Shown here: positions 9,401 to 16,323 of the stretch, piece by piece | Layout of the letters: each line of letters starts with the position of its first letter | How positions within the stretch are numbered: the stretch's first letter is position 1 | From: Desulfonatronovibrio magnus | GTDB taxonomy: Bacteria > Desulfobacterota > Desulfovibrionia > Desulfovibrionales > Desulfonatronovibrionaceae | NCBI RefSeq assembly: GCF_000934755.1 | Contig: NZ_KN882177.1 | Span: 91,317 to 128,336, forward strand | Direction: 5' to 3' | Length of the DNA stretch: 37,020 nucleotides | Made by a program: the position numbers and the translations under genes | Notes under the pieces: generated by a model | Seen by the model: only the letters and a program-made list of their open reading frames with translations | Databases searched by the model: none | Told to the model about the DNA's origin: nothing

Positions 9401-10124
9401 ACATGGACACAAAGTGGAAATTGCAGAAAATGGTCTTGTTGCTCTGGAGCGAATCAAATCCACCTCCTATGATCTTGTGCTTATGGATGTTCAGATGCCT
9501 GAAATGGATGGGTTGGAAGCAACCAGAATAATTAGAGAGGAAGAGAAAGTCACAGGTGGGCATCTTCCCATTATTGCTGTTACTGCGTTTGCCCTTAAGG
9601 GTGACAGGGAAAGATGTCTTGCAGCAGGGGCAGACAGTTATGTGCAAAAACCAATCCGCAAGGATGATCTTTTTCGGGAAATGTCAGCAGTGTTGGGCAT
9701 GAAAGGTGTTATTGAATCAGAATCAGATTCAGAGTCAGATTCAGAGCAGGACACAGATCATCATGATCAGGGTCCTGCATCGCAGGAACTTGTGCTCCTG
9801 GACAAGGCGCTGGCCAGAATAGATAATGATGAAGAGTTACTCAAAGAGCTTGGTCAAAACTTCATGGACTCGTACCAGGACTATATGAAAAAAATAAAAG
9901 CTTCCATAATTGCCGAGGATTATGAAGCGCTTACCCGGGAAGCACATACCCTGAAAGGCATGCTGGGGGTATTTGCTGCTGAGCCTGCTTTTGAAACCGC
10001 AAAGTCCCTGGAATTTGCGGGGCGTAACAGGCAGTCATTTTCTGAAGCCTCAAAACTCTTTGAACAGTTGACAGAAATTATTGAACCAACTGCTGCAAAA
10101 ATTGAAAACTATGTGGGAATTTAG
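6453..10124 (+). CDS. Membrane hybrid sensor histidine kinase (HAMP-PAS-HisKA-HATPase-REC-REC-HPt)
   Basis: A 1223-residue phosphorelay protein. TM1 is at about residues 6-27, with a large extracytoplasmic sensor domain to about 320. TM2 (LLLWAVPLCIMVVFFVLARHVL without its last few residues) follows, then HAMP, and a PAS domain (about 405-515) containing a cysteine cluster (CSLVFHASCCDTEDCP). The HisKA domain has His567 in SHEIRTPMNG, and the ATPase domain has N, DTGIGI and GGTGLGL boxes. Two receiver domains follow, with phospho-acceptors Asp871 and Asp1012. A Ser/Asp/Glu-rich linker (ESESDSESDSEQD) leads to an HPt domain with His1165 in AHTLKG. This is the architecture of an intramolecular His-Asp-His relay. 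I prefer the ATG at 6453 over 6387 because AAAGG lies 5 bases upstream and the TM segment then starts at the N-terminus. No output regulator is adjacent. Confidence 0.93.
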   Translation: MKIKHKIFIPLVLVVLFFGALGFFIANHQLERIKGSFIQKLALEKQLKVSRLFDLMAIKAMEQASIFAYFPEVGRAYDIAFQGDIDDPFDPYVQEAREYLRTSLSEHVQSQEMLYGPGSELRLHFHLPNGLSLVRMWREKNALAEDGSMVDKSDDLRDFRAIISNLIMSQKPLYGIEIGRGGPALRGIVPVFSRQGEYQGSVEVLSEFDVLWQSLDFEGLHELSLFIPDQFLAIVGEPDGLDDDKRHFDDFVYFAGNGQQNDGYYVQRQDLVAGQNTLHVRSQQCTAVAAFPLRDFSGLPIGVMTMVLDISYEQNLISYLRLLLWAVPLCIMVVFFVLARHVLGKAVLDPISKIRNQMKTIQSGNVQDIGARLEYHGNDEISDLARDFNSLMDKLHEVMSMNKIVLNAIPDPVFVVDSNFQFIMGNVATKNIAGIRKTRDLRNMTCSLVFHASCCDTEDCPIDTLKRGLKVDSEKIIQWNRPGGKTMYIRPVARVLKDRDGNVVGYLELAHDVTNLIMREKELEESNYNLQDLNDQLEEALRKYKEAAQAAESASRAKSEFLANMSHEIRTPMNGIMGMTELALNTKLSKEQQEYLTIVRASAESLLSLINDILDFSKIEAGKLDIDHAPFRLRDTVEDAARSLAMQAHNKGIDFNVRIDPVLEEGFIGDGDRLRQIIINLVSNAIKFTERGEVQLNVREADDVLMDDCVKKFHAENRFRQVHFSISDTGIGISSKHQKHIFDTFVQVDGSSTRRQGGTGLGLAICRQLIELMLGKIWVESEPGNGSTFHFVIPLDLASETHETEVFGDAKQLEGVRVLVVDDNQTNRRILDEVLNYWGMEPVLVEGGAAAIDLLKGTAGQADPFELMILDIHMPDMDGFEVLDRMRNLDGVELPRVVVLTSGGIRGDAARLRELSVFSYMLKPVKQSVLLGTLINAISGQEVDEYVSMEAEPDMLSTPYGLNILLAEDNEVNQKLARHILNRHGHKVEIAENGLVALERIKSTSYDLVLMDVQMPEMDGLEATRIIREEEKVTGGHLPIIAVTAFALKGDRERCLAAGADSYVQKPIRKDDLFREMSAVLGMKGVIESESDSESDSEQDTDHHDQGPASQELVLLDKALARIDNDEELLKELGQNFMDSYQDYMKKIKASIIAEDYEALTREAHTLKGMLGVFAAEPAFETAKSLEFAGRNRQSFSEASKLFEQLTEIIEPTAAKIENYVGI

Positions 10125-10187
10125 GGACTTGCTTTGCCTGGCAGCATCTCTTGGTGTATATCGGGATTCAACTGTCACACTCATGAC

Positions 10188-10242
10188 TTACACCCCGGTC
10201 CCGGATCGAGTCGGGGATGACTGATCCGGGGGCCAGTATTTT
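10188..10242. repeat. Family F CCCGGATC-type inverted repeat
   Basis: ACCCCGGTCCCGGATCGAGT followed by GATCCGGGGGCCAG can form a hairpin. A related copy, CCCGGACTTGATCCGGGGGC, lies at about 12069-12088 next to a CCGGCTTTCGCCGG hairpin. Both resemble the widespread short intergenic repeats of proteobacterial genomes. Confidence 0.6.
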
Positions 10243-10267
10243 GCATTTCGATTTACAAGAAGGCAGC

Positions 10268-11563
10268 TTAAGCTTTCAAATAAATTGTTTCGCTATCTGA
10301 CGACTTGCTGCTCCTGCGAGTCTCGGATCCTGACTGTTCAGATTCCATGGATTTCAGGTCCCACAGCCTGTCCGAGGCCTGTTTTCTCATCACTTCTTTA
10401 CCTTCTCTTATTCTTGATGCATTCCAGAAATGTTTCCGCGCATCCTGGTATTGCTTGTTTTCCATGTACAATTCGCCAAGGAGCAGACCAACCTGTTGTT
10501 CCTGTTCAGGATTCAAACTGGGTCTGGCATTATACATGGCATTGTAATACAATTCTATGGATCGTGATAATGAGTATCTATACATTTCCTCATCTTCTAA
10601 ATCCTGATACAGCCACTTAAGTCTGATCCAGAGTTTAGCCTTGTGGATATCGCAGTTTCCGATTTCATTCATGCATTTATCTGCCATGTAATACTGGACA
10701 AACACATAATTGATATCATTTGGGTCAATTAAATGTATGTTGACCATTGATTTCCGATTGTTGGTATTTTCTTTAAGGAGGTTAATATTTTTCCTGGAAA
10801 TGCTTTGGAAGTTGCTGTGGAAATTAGCATAACTGCATACCGGACACATCCAAACGGAATAGTAGATTGGCTCGAAATCGGCAAATCGCTGCCTGAAATC
10901 CTTATCAGTTGAAATTAGCCGCAGCTTACTAAGTTTCAGCATTTTTACATCAAACTGATGATCGCATACAGGGCAATAAATTGCTTTTTTAAAAGTGAAA
11001 TTTTTATCGTCTGTTGCGATATTTTTTGAGTATGTTTTATGTGCAGGGGGAAAGAGGCCTTTAGGAGGCGGTGATTTTGAGAATTCACTGCTGCAGGAAT
11101 CTCTACCCGACTGTTTCTCCTTATCCTGGTCAGCTTTTAGGGAGGACCCGTCTGATCGGGCTTCCAGATCATCTTTGCTGCAGTCCCAGTTTTGTGCCAA
11201 CTGTTCATTGGAGGTTCTGATTCTACCGCTTAAAACCTTAAGTAATTTGTATGTCAGTTCAGGTTGATTTCTAATGAAATGTCGAAAATTTTTCTTGTTT
11301 AAAGCGATAGTGACAGTATCTTCACTGGCAATTATTGTTGCCGATCGAGGTTCATCTTCCAGAACGCTCATTTCACCAAAGACATTGCCTGGTTCTATTG
11401 CCGCCACTTCTATGGGGAATCCGTGGACAGAATTGATGTAAACGGCTACCTTGCCGGAAAGCAGGACATGCATTTCATCTCCAGGCTCACCCTGATGAAA
11501 TATTATATCATCTTCCTGGTAGTTTCTCGGAGAGCCGATTTGTTGCAGATGTGCCAGATTCAT
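10268..11563 (-). CDS. Cyclic-nucleotide-binding domain fused to a DUF2225-like domain
   Basis: A 431-residue soluble protein. Residues about 8-120 form a CRP/PKA-type cyclic-nucleotide-binding fold: EDDIIFHQGEPGDEMHVLLSG, then PGNVFGEMSVLEDEPRSATI, the phosphate-binding cassette with Glu and Arg. A polar linker (125-190) follows. The C-terminal part matches DUF2225: two CPVC motifs (YCPVCDHQFD and MCPVCSYANF) likely bind a metal, followed by a TPR-like helical region. There is no DNA-binding helix-turn-helix, so it is not a CRP-type regulator. AGGAGG sits 7 bases before the start. It is transcribed alone, convergent with the upstream hybrid kinase. The role is unknown; cyclic-nucleotide control of the C-terminal module is inferred. 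Confidence 0.8.
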   Translation of the reverse strand: MNLAHLQQIGSPRNYQEDDIIFHQGEPGDEMHVLLSGKVAVYINSVHGFPIEVAAIEPGNVFGEMSVLEDEPRSATIIASEDTVTIALNKKNFRHFIRNQPELTYKLLKVLSGRIRTSNEQLAQNWDCSKDDLEARSDGSSLKADQDKEKQSGRDSCSSEFSKSPPPKGLFPPAHKTYSKNIATDDKNFTFKKAIYCPVCDHQFDVKMLKLSKLRLISTDKDFRQRFADFEPIYYSVWMCPVCSYANFHSNFQSISRKNINLLKENTNNRKSMVNIHLIDPNDINYVFVQYYMADKCMNEIGNCDIHKAKLWIRLKWLYQDLEDEEMYRYSLSRSIELYYNAMYNARPSLNPEQEQQVGLLLGELYMENKQYQDARKHFWNASRIREGKEVMRKQASDRLWDLKSMESEQSGSETRRSSKSSDSETIYLKA

Positions 11564-12134
11564 GAAATATCCTCCTGAAAAAAAAATCCATCCCCCTCAC
11601 AAAAGTAAACCCGCCAGAGGACAGTCCAAAAGCGGGTAATGCCTACAGGGCAAATATCAGGGCTAATATAAATTTCATATATAACTTTTTTTTCAGAAGG
11701 ACAAGGTGATAAAAAAGGAGGAGGCATTATGGGTTTCTGAAGTGATAAAATATAAGCTGTTGAGGGGTTAGCAAGATACTGAAGGAAAAAATATAATGCA
11801 TGGAGGACGATGGAATCAATATGCAAGCAGTTGTAAGCTCCTCACCTGTGCGGCCCGGGACCGACCGTGTAAGTAACTTATACCCCTCGTTCCCAGGCTC
11901 CAGCCTGGGGACGTTTTGCTCTTGCGGCTCCAGCCGCTTCTTTAAAATGTGGCTGGAGCCACCAAAAAAGAGATGTTCCCAGGCTGGAGCCTGGGAACAA
12001 GAAAATACCTGGATTCCGGCTTTCGCCGGGATGATGGCAAAAAGCAGTATTTTGCTTTAACCGTCACCCCGGACTTGATCCGGGGGCCAGTTTTTTTGAA
12101 GTTACTTAGAAGCCGGGTATTTTATTTTTTATGA
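11564..12134. repeat. Intergenic stretch with composite B/F repeats (11825-12095)
   Basis: 11564-11820 shows no gene. From 11825 there is a GGTCC block (CTCCTCACCTGTGCGGCCC), then family B palindromes (11884-12000), then family F hairpins: CCGGCTTTCGCCGG near 12016 and CCCGGACTTGATCCGGG near 12069. The arrangement parallels 5724-5893 and 30420-30675 but ends with family F. Confidence 0.7.
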
Positions 12135-12226
12135 CCAATACTTGTCCCTTGCAAAATGGATGGTCAGTGCACATAACTATGTTACTGAAGTTTCCTCCCC
12201 CTGGGAACGCCGAGCCCCAGCTCGGC
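12135..12226. repeat. Partial ~190-bp REP-bounded element
   Basis: Matches the right part of the elements at 14681-14869, 16675-16864 and 16991-17177: a CAATACTTGTCCCTTGC/AAAATGG segment, then CATAAC.ATGTTACTG, then CCCCCTGGGAACGCC and the REP core GCCGAGCCCCAGCTCGGC at 12209-12226. The left REP is missing. The core ends 6 bases from the RAYT stop codon. Confidence 0.7.
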
Positions 12227-12231
12227 TTGCC

Positions 12232-12942
12232 TTATTCTTCACCACTCTCTATCACCCAGGCATTATCAGGGAATGCACTTGACCACCTCCAGTCCTGAGG
12301 GTTCCCGCACAACCCGGCCTTGACCGGATTCTGGTGGATGTAGTTTATAGCTGCATGAAAATGCTCTTCATTGCGGATGTAGCGGTCCCAGTAATCGCGC
12401 ATCCAGAAATTACTCCCTTTCACCCCAAGCCCCAGGCGCTTATTATTGGCCATGGCCCAGCGTCCGGAGAAAGACTTCCATGACTGTACAATTTAGGACA
12501 GGGAATCCTTCTGCAAAATTAGAACATGGACATGAGTGGGCATGATGCACCATGCGAACAGCTGATATTTCTGTCCGTGAAAACGCTTCAGGGTGTCCTG
12601 AATTATCTCAGCCACTTCCGGATGTGCCAGTGCACAGCATCCAATTCCTTTATCCAGCCAGCTTTCAATCCTTTTCCTGCGCTCTGTTTCTCGATTATCC
12701 TCAGGCATGCACTCAAGTTCCTGTTCAAGATGAACCAGCTTGTCCCGGGGCAGAGAATCAGCAAGGCGAAAGGTAATGGATTGCAGGGTTTCGTCTGTGT
12801 CACAATGGGGGATGGGGCCTCGTCCATGGCATCCCTTGAAGACGTGTTTAGGCAGGTTTAAGGTTTGGCGGGACATGATGATTGTTTGTTCATGATGAAA
12901 TGGCCGAGCCGGGACTCGGGATGCTTCCCTGGGGATTGCCAA
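12232..12942 (-). pseudogene. REP-associated tyrosine transposase (RAYT), one in-frame stop
   Basis: A Y1/HUH-type single-strand transposase of the RAYT (TnpA_REP) family, which processes REP hairpins. The N-terminal part holds the HUH motif in MPTHVHVL. The C-terminal part holds WMRDYWDRYI and INYIHQNPVKAGL, with the expected catalytic Tyr. Both parts are in one frame, split only by TAA at 12493-12495 in the context SLS-stop-IVQSWKSF, where relatives usually have Glu (GAA to TAA would be a single change). The likely original start is the ATG at 12876 (MSRQTLNLPKH). REP hairpins sit at both ends (12209-12226 and 12938-12955), as is typical of RAYT loci. I call it a pseudogene; readthrough or a sequencing error is possible. 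Confidence 0.85.
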
Positions 12943-13013
12943 GCCCCAGCTTGGCGTCTTATCTCTTCACTCTTCTTTCTTCTAGGCCGAGCTGGGGCTC
13001 GGCCCTCCCCAGA
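12920..13013. repeat. Convergent REP pair (BIME-like)
   Basis: Forward REP CTGGGGATTGCCAAGC with core GCCAAGCCCCAGCTTGGC (12938-12955), a pyrimidine-rich spacer, then inverted REP with core GCCGAGCTGGGGCTCGGC (12986-13003) and CCTCCCCAG. The same pair with the same spacer recurs at 14625-14709. A degenerate copy lies at about 12901-12920. Confidence 0.85.
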
Positions 13014-13030
13014 GACAAATCGCCTGCCCC

Positions 13031-13123
13031 TGCTTCCCTGGGGAATGCCAAGCCCCGACTTGGCATTTTCTTTTCTTCGTTCTTATTTCTTAACGGCCGA
13101 GCCGGGACCCTGCCCTCCTCAAA
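13031..13123. repeat. Second convergent REP pair, degenerate
   Basis: Forward REP core GCCAAGCCCCGACTTGGC (13047-13064) has mismatches in the loop, and a decayed inverted partner GGCCGAGCCGGGACCC lies at about 13095-13110. This DNA directly replaces the expected continuation of the glycosyltransferase remnant that ends near 13124. Confidence 0.7.
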
Positions 13124-13582
13124 GTTGTGGGCGTTTTTCATGCGCAGCCGGAACAGATCTTCATCCTGCCTGCCGCTGGAAAACTCAGGATCAAAGCCCA
13201 CGTCGCTGCCCCTGGCCTGGTAATAAAACTCGCAAAAACAGATTATCTTTGAGTCAGGCCAGACGTCTCTAAGAAACAAACCCTCGCCCCAGCCAGGATG
13301 TACGCAGATAACATCAGGAAAAAATCCCTGGGAACGAAGCTGCATGCCCGCCCTGGCCACTGCCTCCCCCCTGATGACCTTTACTTCCTGCTCAGACAGC
13401 CATGGATGAATCTCGGGGCTGGGTTTTCTTTTAATCCTCTAAACCAGTATCTCCACATTTGGCAGGGACACCCCGGTCCTGGTGCCCATGGCCACAACCC
13501 TGTTTTCCGGGTCAGCACCCAGGGCCGGGGCCAGATGCAGATACTGGCCGGGGAAATTCTGATGCACAAATAGGATGTTCAT
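13124..13582 (-). pseudogene. Truncated glycosyltransferase remnant (Glyco_trans_4_3-like N-terminus)
   Basis: From the ATG at 13582 the frame reads MNILFVHQNFPGQYLHLAPA, a typical N-terminus of a GT-B glycosyltransferase. It meets TAG after VEILV, continues in the same frame (RIKRKPSPEIHPWL) and reaches DVICVHPGWGEGLFLRDVWP and GSDVGFDPEF, hallmarks of the Glyco_trans_4_3 domain. Homology stops at RLRMKNAHN near 13124, where REP DNA takes over, so the C-terminal nucleotide-sugar-binding domain is lost. The stop likely replaces a Tyr codon. The gene is both truncated and interrupted and should be inactive. It points to a former polysaccharide-synthesis locus. Confidence 0.75.
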
Positions 13583-13648
13583 GAGGATGTCTTGATCAGC
13601 TGAGGTTTATATAGAATCCTACGTAGAAATCAGACTTGAAATGATAGT

Positions 13649-14050
13649 TTAGGGAAATTCAAACCTTTCCTGGTTCAACATTCTGACCTTACAAATCATT
13701 TCAAAATCTCTATCTCGGTGAAGTAGAAGTGTTTTATTCTCAATGGCTAGCTGGGCAATGCAACAGTCTATGGGGCTTCTGACAGTAATCCCCTGTGTTC
13801 GTAATTCAAAATAGATCCGGGCTGCCTCCCGCCAAGTTTTTGTTGTGGTTTCAAGAAAATATTGGGTCGACAGATAATCTTCAAGAAGTCCCCATTCTTT
13901 CTCATTCAAGGCACCCTGAAGAAGCTCCAATTGATTAAAACGGGAAAGGCAAACCAAATGATCCCGAGTTTTTTCCTGAAATGCGGAAACCACGTTTCCG
14001 GTTTTATCTCTCATGATTTCGACCCAGACGGACGTATCCACAAGGATCAT
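13649..14050 (-). CDS. vapC: Type II toxin VapC, PIN-domain ribonuclease
   Basis: A 133-residue PIN-domain protein starting MILVDTSVWVE. The acidic metal-binding residues are in place: Asp5, Glu42 (NQLELL), Asp95 (SPIDCC) and Asp113 or Asp115 (HRDRDF). VapC toxins cut tRNA or rRNA; this member's target is unknown. The start overlaps the stop of the upstream antitoxin by 4 bases (ATGA), the normal vapBC layout. The frame is intact and of full family length, unlike the surrounding decayed genes. Confidence 0.9.
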   Translation of the reverse strand: MILVDTSVWVEIMRDKTGNVVSAFQEKTRDHLVCLSRFNQLELLQGALNEKEWGLLEDYLSTQYFLETTTKTWREAARIYFELRTQGITVRSPIDCCIAQLAIENKTLLLHRDRDFEMICKVRMLNQERFEFP

Positions 14051-14250
14051 TTATTTAGTTCCCTCATTTTTTTATGATTAAAATCCTGATAAAACTCAAT
14101 ACGTCCCGCCAGTTCAGTTAGATCTTTTCGTTTTTTGACTTTGATATACTCCCGCAATGCTTCATTAATAAGTTCTTCTTTGGTCTGAAGGCCACTAACG
14201 GATAAAGCATCCTGTAACAAATTATCATCTATAGCAATTTTGGCTTCCAT
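14047..14250 (-). CDS. vapB: Type II antitoxin VapB
   Basis: A 67-residue antitoxin. The N-terminal ~45 residues have a ribbon-helix-helix pattern (AKIAIDDNLLQDAL, then TKEELINEALREYI), and a short C-terminal tail would wrap the toxin. It neutralises the downstream VapC and, in characterised systems, represses its own operon. GGGGGAG lies about 5 bases before the ATG. It is coupled to vapC by a 4-base overlap. It sits in the REP-rich island, with REP arrays on both sides. Confidence 0.88.
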   Translation of the reverse strand: MEAKIAIDDNLLQDALSVSGLQTKEELINEALREYIKVKKRKDLTELAGRIEFYQDFNHKKMRELNK

Positions 14251-14623
14251 TCAGCTCCCCCTGTGGACTTATGAGTATGCAGACTTTAGTACCTTGCACC
14301 GAAAAACCTGTCACAAAAAACAAGAAAGTGTATGGCAGCATAAAGTGACAGGTCGCTTGGGTTTGGGACTGTCCCCGCTGGGGACTAATTGCCGGTACAC
14401 GCTTATGTCCTGCGAAAGTATAAATTCCGGCAAAGCCAAAGTGTATGTTGCGGGGCCTGTCCCAATTATGATGCAGTACTCTTTTCTTAACACTGAGTTG
14501 CGGGTGAAAACCGCATTAGTTTATTAAATCATTTTTATTGCCTGCTGGCAAGCTATCACTCAACTTGTCAAGATTTGGTTAAAGAGAATGCTGCCCTGGT
14601 CAGAAACCGCCTGCCTCTGCTTC
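14251..14623. other. Intergenic stretch with GGGACTGTCCC fragments
   Basis: No credible gene. GGGACTGTCCCCGCTGGGGA at about 14366 and GGGGCCTGTCCCAATTATG near 14454 resemble the motif ends of family A, but the blocks between them do not match, so these are degenerate relatives at most. Confidence 0.5.
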
Positions 14624-14624
14624 C

Positions 14625-14680
14625 CTGGGGATTGCCAAGCCCCAGCTTGGCGTCTTAATTCTTCACTCTTCTTTCTTCTC
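14625..14680. repeat. Forward REP of a convergent pair
   Basis: CCCTGGGGATTGCC with core GCCAAGCCCCAGCTTGGC (14634-14651), then a spacer (CTTCACTCTTCTTTCTTCT) that is nearly identical to the one at 12966-12984. Its inverted partner begins the element at 14681. Confidence 0.8.
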
Positions 14681-14869
14681 GTCCGAGCTGGGGCTCGGCC
14701 CTCCCCAGAGAAAGAGCGCCTGCATCAGTTATTATGAGGAAAGGCGGAGTCATCCCGGCATCTATATTTTTCATGGCCAACGCGTGTCCCTTACAAGGTG
14801 GATGGCTGGTACACTTAATAATGGGACGGGCGTTCCCCCTCCCTGGGGAATGCCAAGCCCCAGCTTGGC
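14681..14869. repeat. ~190-bp REP-bounded element, copy 1
   Basis: Starts with the inverted REP CCGAGCTGGGGCTCGG (14683-14698) and CCTCCCCAG. It continues with GCGCCTGCATCA, a segment containing TTTTTCATGGCCAACGCGTG, and GGATGGCTGGTACACTTAAT, and ends with the forward REP core GCCAAGCCCCAGCTTGGC (14852-14869). The end lies 5 bases from the stop of the second RAYT fragment. Confidence 0.8.
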
Positions 14870-14874
14870 CTGCC

Positions 14875-15180
14875 TTATTCAACACCACACTCTATCACCC
14901 AAGCATTTCCTGGATACGCACTGGACCACCTCCAGTCCTGAGGGTTCCCGCACAACCCGGCCTTGACCTGATTCTGGTGAATATAGTCCAGAACTATGTA
15001 AAAATGTTCCTCATTGCGGATATAGCGGTCCCAGTAATCTCTCATCCAGAAACTCTTGCCTGTAACCCCAAGCCCCAGGCGGTCATTATTAGCAATAGCC
15101 CAGCGTCCGGTAAAAGATTTCCATGACTGAACCTCTTGTTCGAAGGAAAATGGCCTGAGTTCATGGACATCAACTAACAC
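14875..15180 (-). pseudogene. RAYT transposase C-terminal fragment
   Basis: About 100 residues closely matching the C-terminal half of the RAYT at 12232-12942: QSWKSFTGRWAIANN, FWMRDYWDRYIRNEEHF, DYIHQNQVKAGLCGNPQDWRWSSA. The catalytic-Tyr region is kept, although the usual NPVKAGL has become NQVKAGL. The frame begins at about VLVDVHEL, which corresponds to the position just after the HUH motif in relatives, so the half with the metal-binding histidines is missing. A REP core abuts the 3' end. It cannot act alone as a transposase. Confidence 0.8.
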
Positions 15181-15361
15181 CTTCGGCCAACTTGTCTATG
15201 TCAATTTTTAAATGTGGTGAATAGTTACTAAATACTTTCAAAAGGGAGCATTACCCGTTTGTTAAAATTCATGAATACAAATCAGGATGCAGGCTTTATT
15301 AAAGAGATGAAAAATGTGCTGAACAGGTACTGTCATTGTATCTTATATCAAAAAACTGCCA

Positions 15362-15438
15362 CATCTTCACACTTCGCGTCAAGCGCGAAATGTAAAGATG
15401 ATGTTTACATTTCGCGCTTGACGCGAAGTGTGAAGATG
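15362..15438. repeat. Perfect 35-bp inverted repeat with nested palindromes
   Basis: The left arm 15362-15396 is the exact reverse complement of the right arm 15404-15438, with a 7-base loop GATGATG. Each arm holds a smaller inverted repeat, TTCGCG-TCAAG-CGCGAA, so cruciform or double-hairpin forms are possible. There is no U-tract after it, so it does not look like a normal terminator. ORFs on both strands here are artefacts of the symmetry. Confidence 0.95.
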
Positions 15439-15493
15439 ATACGTCTTGATTTATATTTTGATAACAAAGACAATCCGCATTATTGGTACAGGC

Positions 15494-15628
15494 ATGGACA
15501 ACAATGTCAGTTGTAAAATCAGAATCCTGGTGCTGACCTCTACCTTTCCCAGATGGCATAATGATTTTGAACAGGGATTTGTGTTTGAGTTGTCCCGCAG
15601 ACTGACGGATAAATTCGAATCACTATAA
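15494..15628 (+). pseudogene. Glycosyltransferase N-terminal remnant (GT4-like)
   Basis: The frame KIRILVLTSTFPRWHND, then FVFELSRRLTDKFE, matches the first ~35 residues of GT-B family 4 glycosyltransferases, where the usual continuation is a hydrophobic strand of the nucleotide fold. It stops at TAA (15626-15628), and no further homology is seen downstream. It is a different family member from the remnant at 13124-13582. The possible ATG at 15494 has no clear ribosome-binding site. Confidence 0.6.
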
Positions 15629-15755
15629 ATAAGTTCGGGGTGCCTGCCCCAATTGCAATGAGGGATGCGGCCCAGGTTGTTACGTTCCTTAAAGGCATGT
15701 GTTCAGGTATGATGATTTTTTGACGAGACAGGTTGACTGCTTGAAGATATTGACA

Positions 15756-15943
15756 TCGGCCGAGCTGGGGCTCGGACCTCCCCAGGGAGTGAGCGCCTGT
15801 ATCATTTTTCATGGGGAAAGGCCAGATTCAGCCGGTCATCTTATTATTCGCGATCGTTATATGACACCTGCAAGGTTAAAGACTGGCACACTTAATTATG
15901 CTGCAGACGTTTATCCCCTGGGAGCGCCAAGCCCCAGCTCGGC
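15756..15943. repeat. ~190-bp REP-bounded element, copy 2
   Basis: Inverted REP CCGAGCTGGGGCTCGG (15760-15775) with CCTCCCCAG, then GAGCGCCTGTATCATTTTTC, ATGGGGAAAGGCCAGATTCA, a more diverged middle, and the forward REP core GCCAAGCCCCAGCTCGGC (15926-15943). Compared with the copies at 16675 and 16991, the central portion around 15850-15900 is the most changed. Confidence 0.75.
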
Positions 15944-16107
15944 TTCTTATCTTCTTTACTCTTCAGTTTTTCTTCTCTGTTCCCGGCTGGGTATGTAGCT
16001 TAGCACTTGCCAAGGATAAGGCACTCTTAAAACAAGGCTGTAATCTATCATTACCCTGGTTGACAACATAAAGAACGAATGTTACATGAAACAAAAAGGA
16101 GCATGCA

Positions 16108-16323
16108 ATGCCTTTATCAATTCGTCAAAGAGTGCAAAAGCACAGGGAAAAGCTGAAGCAGTCAGGATTGCGTCCTGTTCAGATCTGGGTGCCGGATACC
16201 AGAAAAGAGGACTTTGCTGAAGAATGCCGCCGCCAAAGCCTGATGATTGCCGATGATTCTCAAGAAAAGGAGATTCTGGACTGGATTGAAGATGTTTCAG
16301 ATGTCAGAGGCTGGAAAAAGTGA
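16108..16323 (+). CDS. mazE: Type II antitoxin, MazE-like (DUF3018)
   Basis: A 71-residue protein of the DUF3018 MazE-type antitoxin group: it starts with RQRVQKHREKLKQSGLRPVQ and has WVPDTR and an acidic C-terminal tail (EKEILDWIEDVSD) that would bind the toxin. AAGGAG lies 6 bases before the ATG. The stop overlaps the GTG start of the toxin gene by 4 bases (GTGA). The pair lies between two REP-bounded elements, 15756-15943 and 16675-16864. Confidence 0.85.
   Translation: MPLSIRQRVQKHREKLKQSGLRPVQIWVPDTRKEDFAEECRRQSLMIADDSQEKEILDWIEDVSDVRGWKK

Noticed and set aside
15259-15559. Overlapping ORFs on both strands with the shared peptide SSHFASSAKCK
   Set aside because: The common peptide comes from the perfect inverted repeat at 15362-15438, not from two genes.
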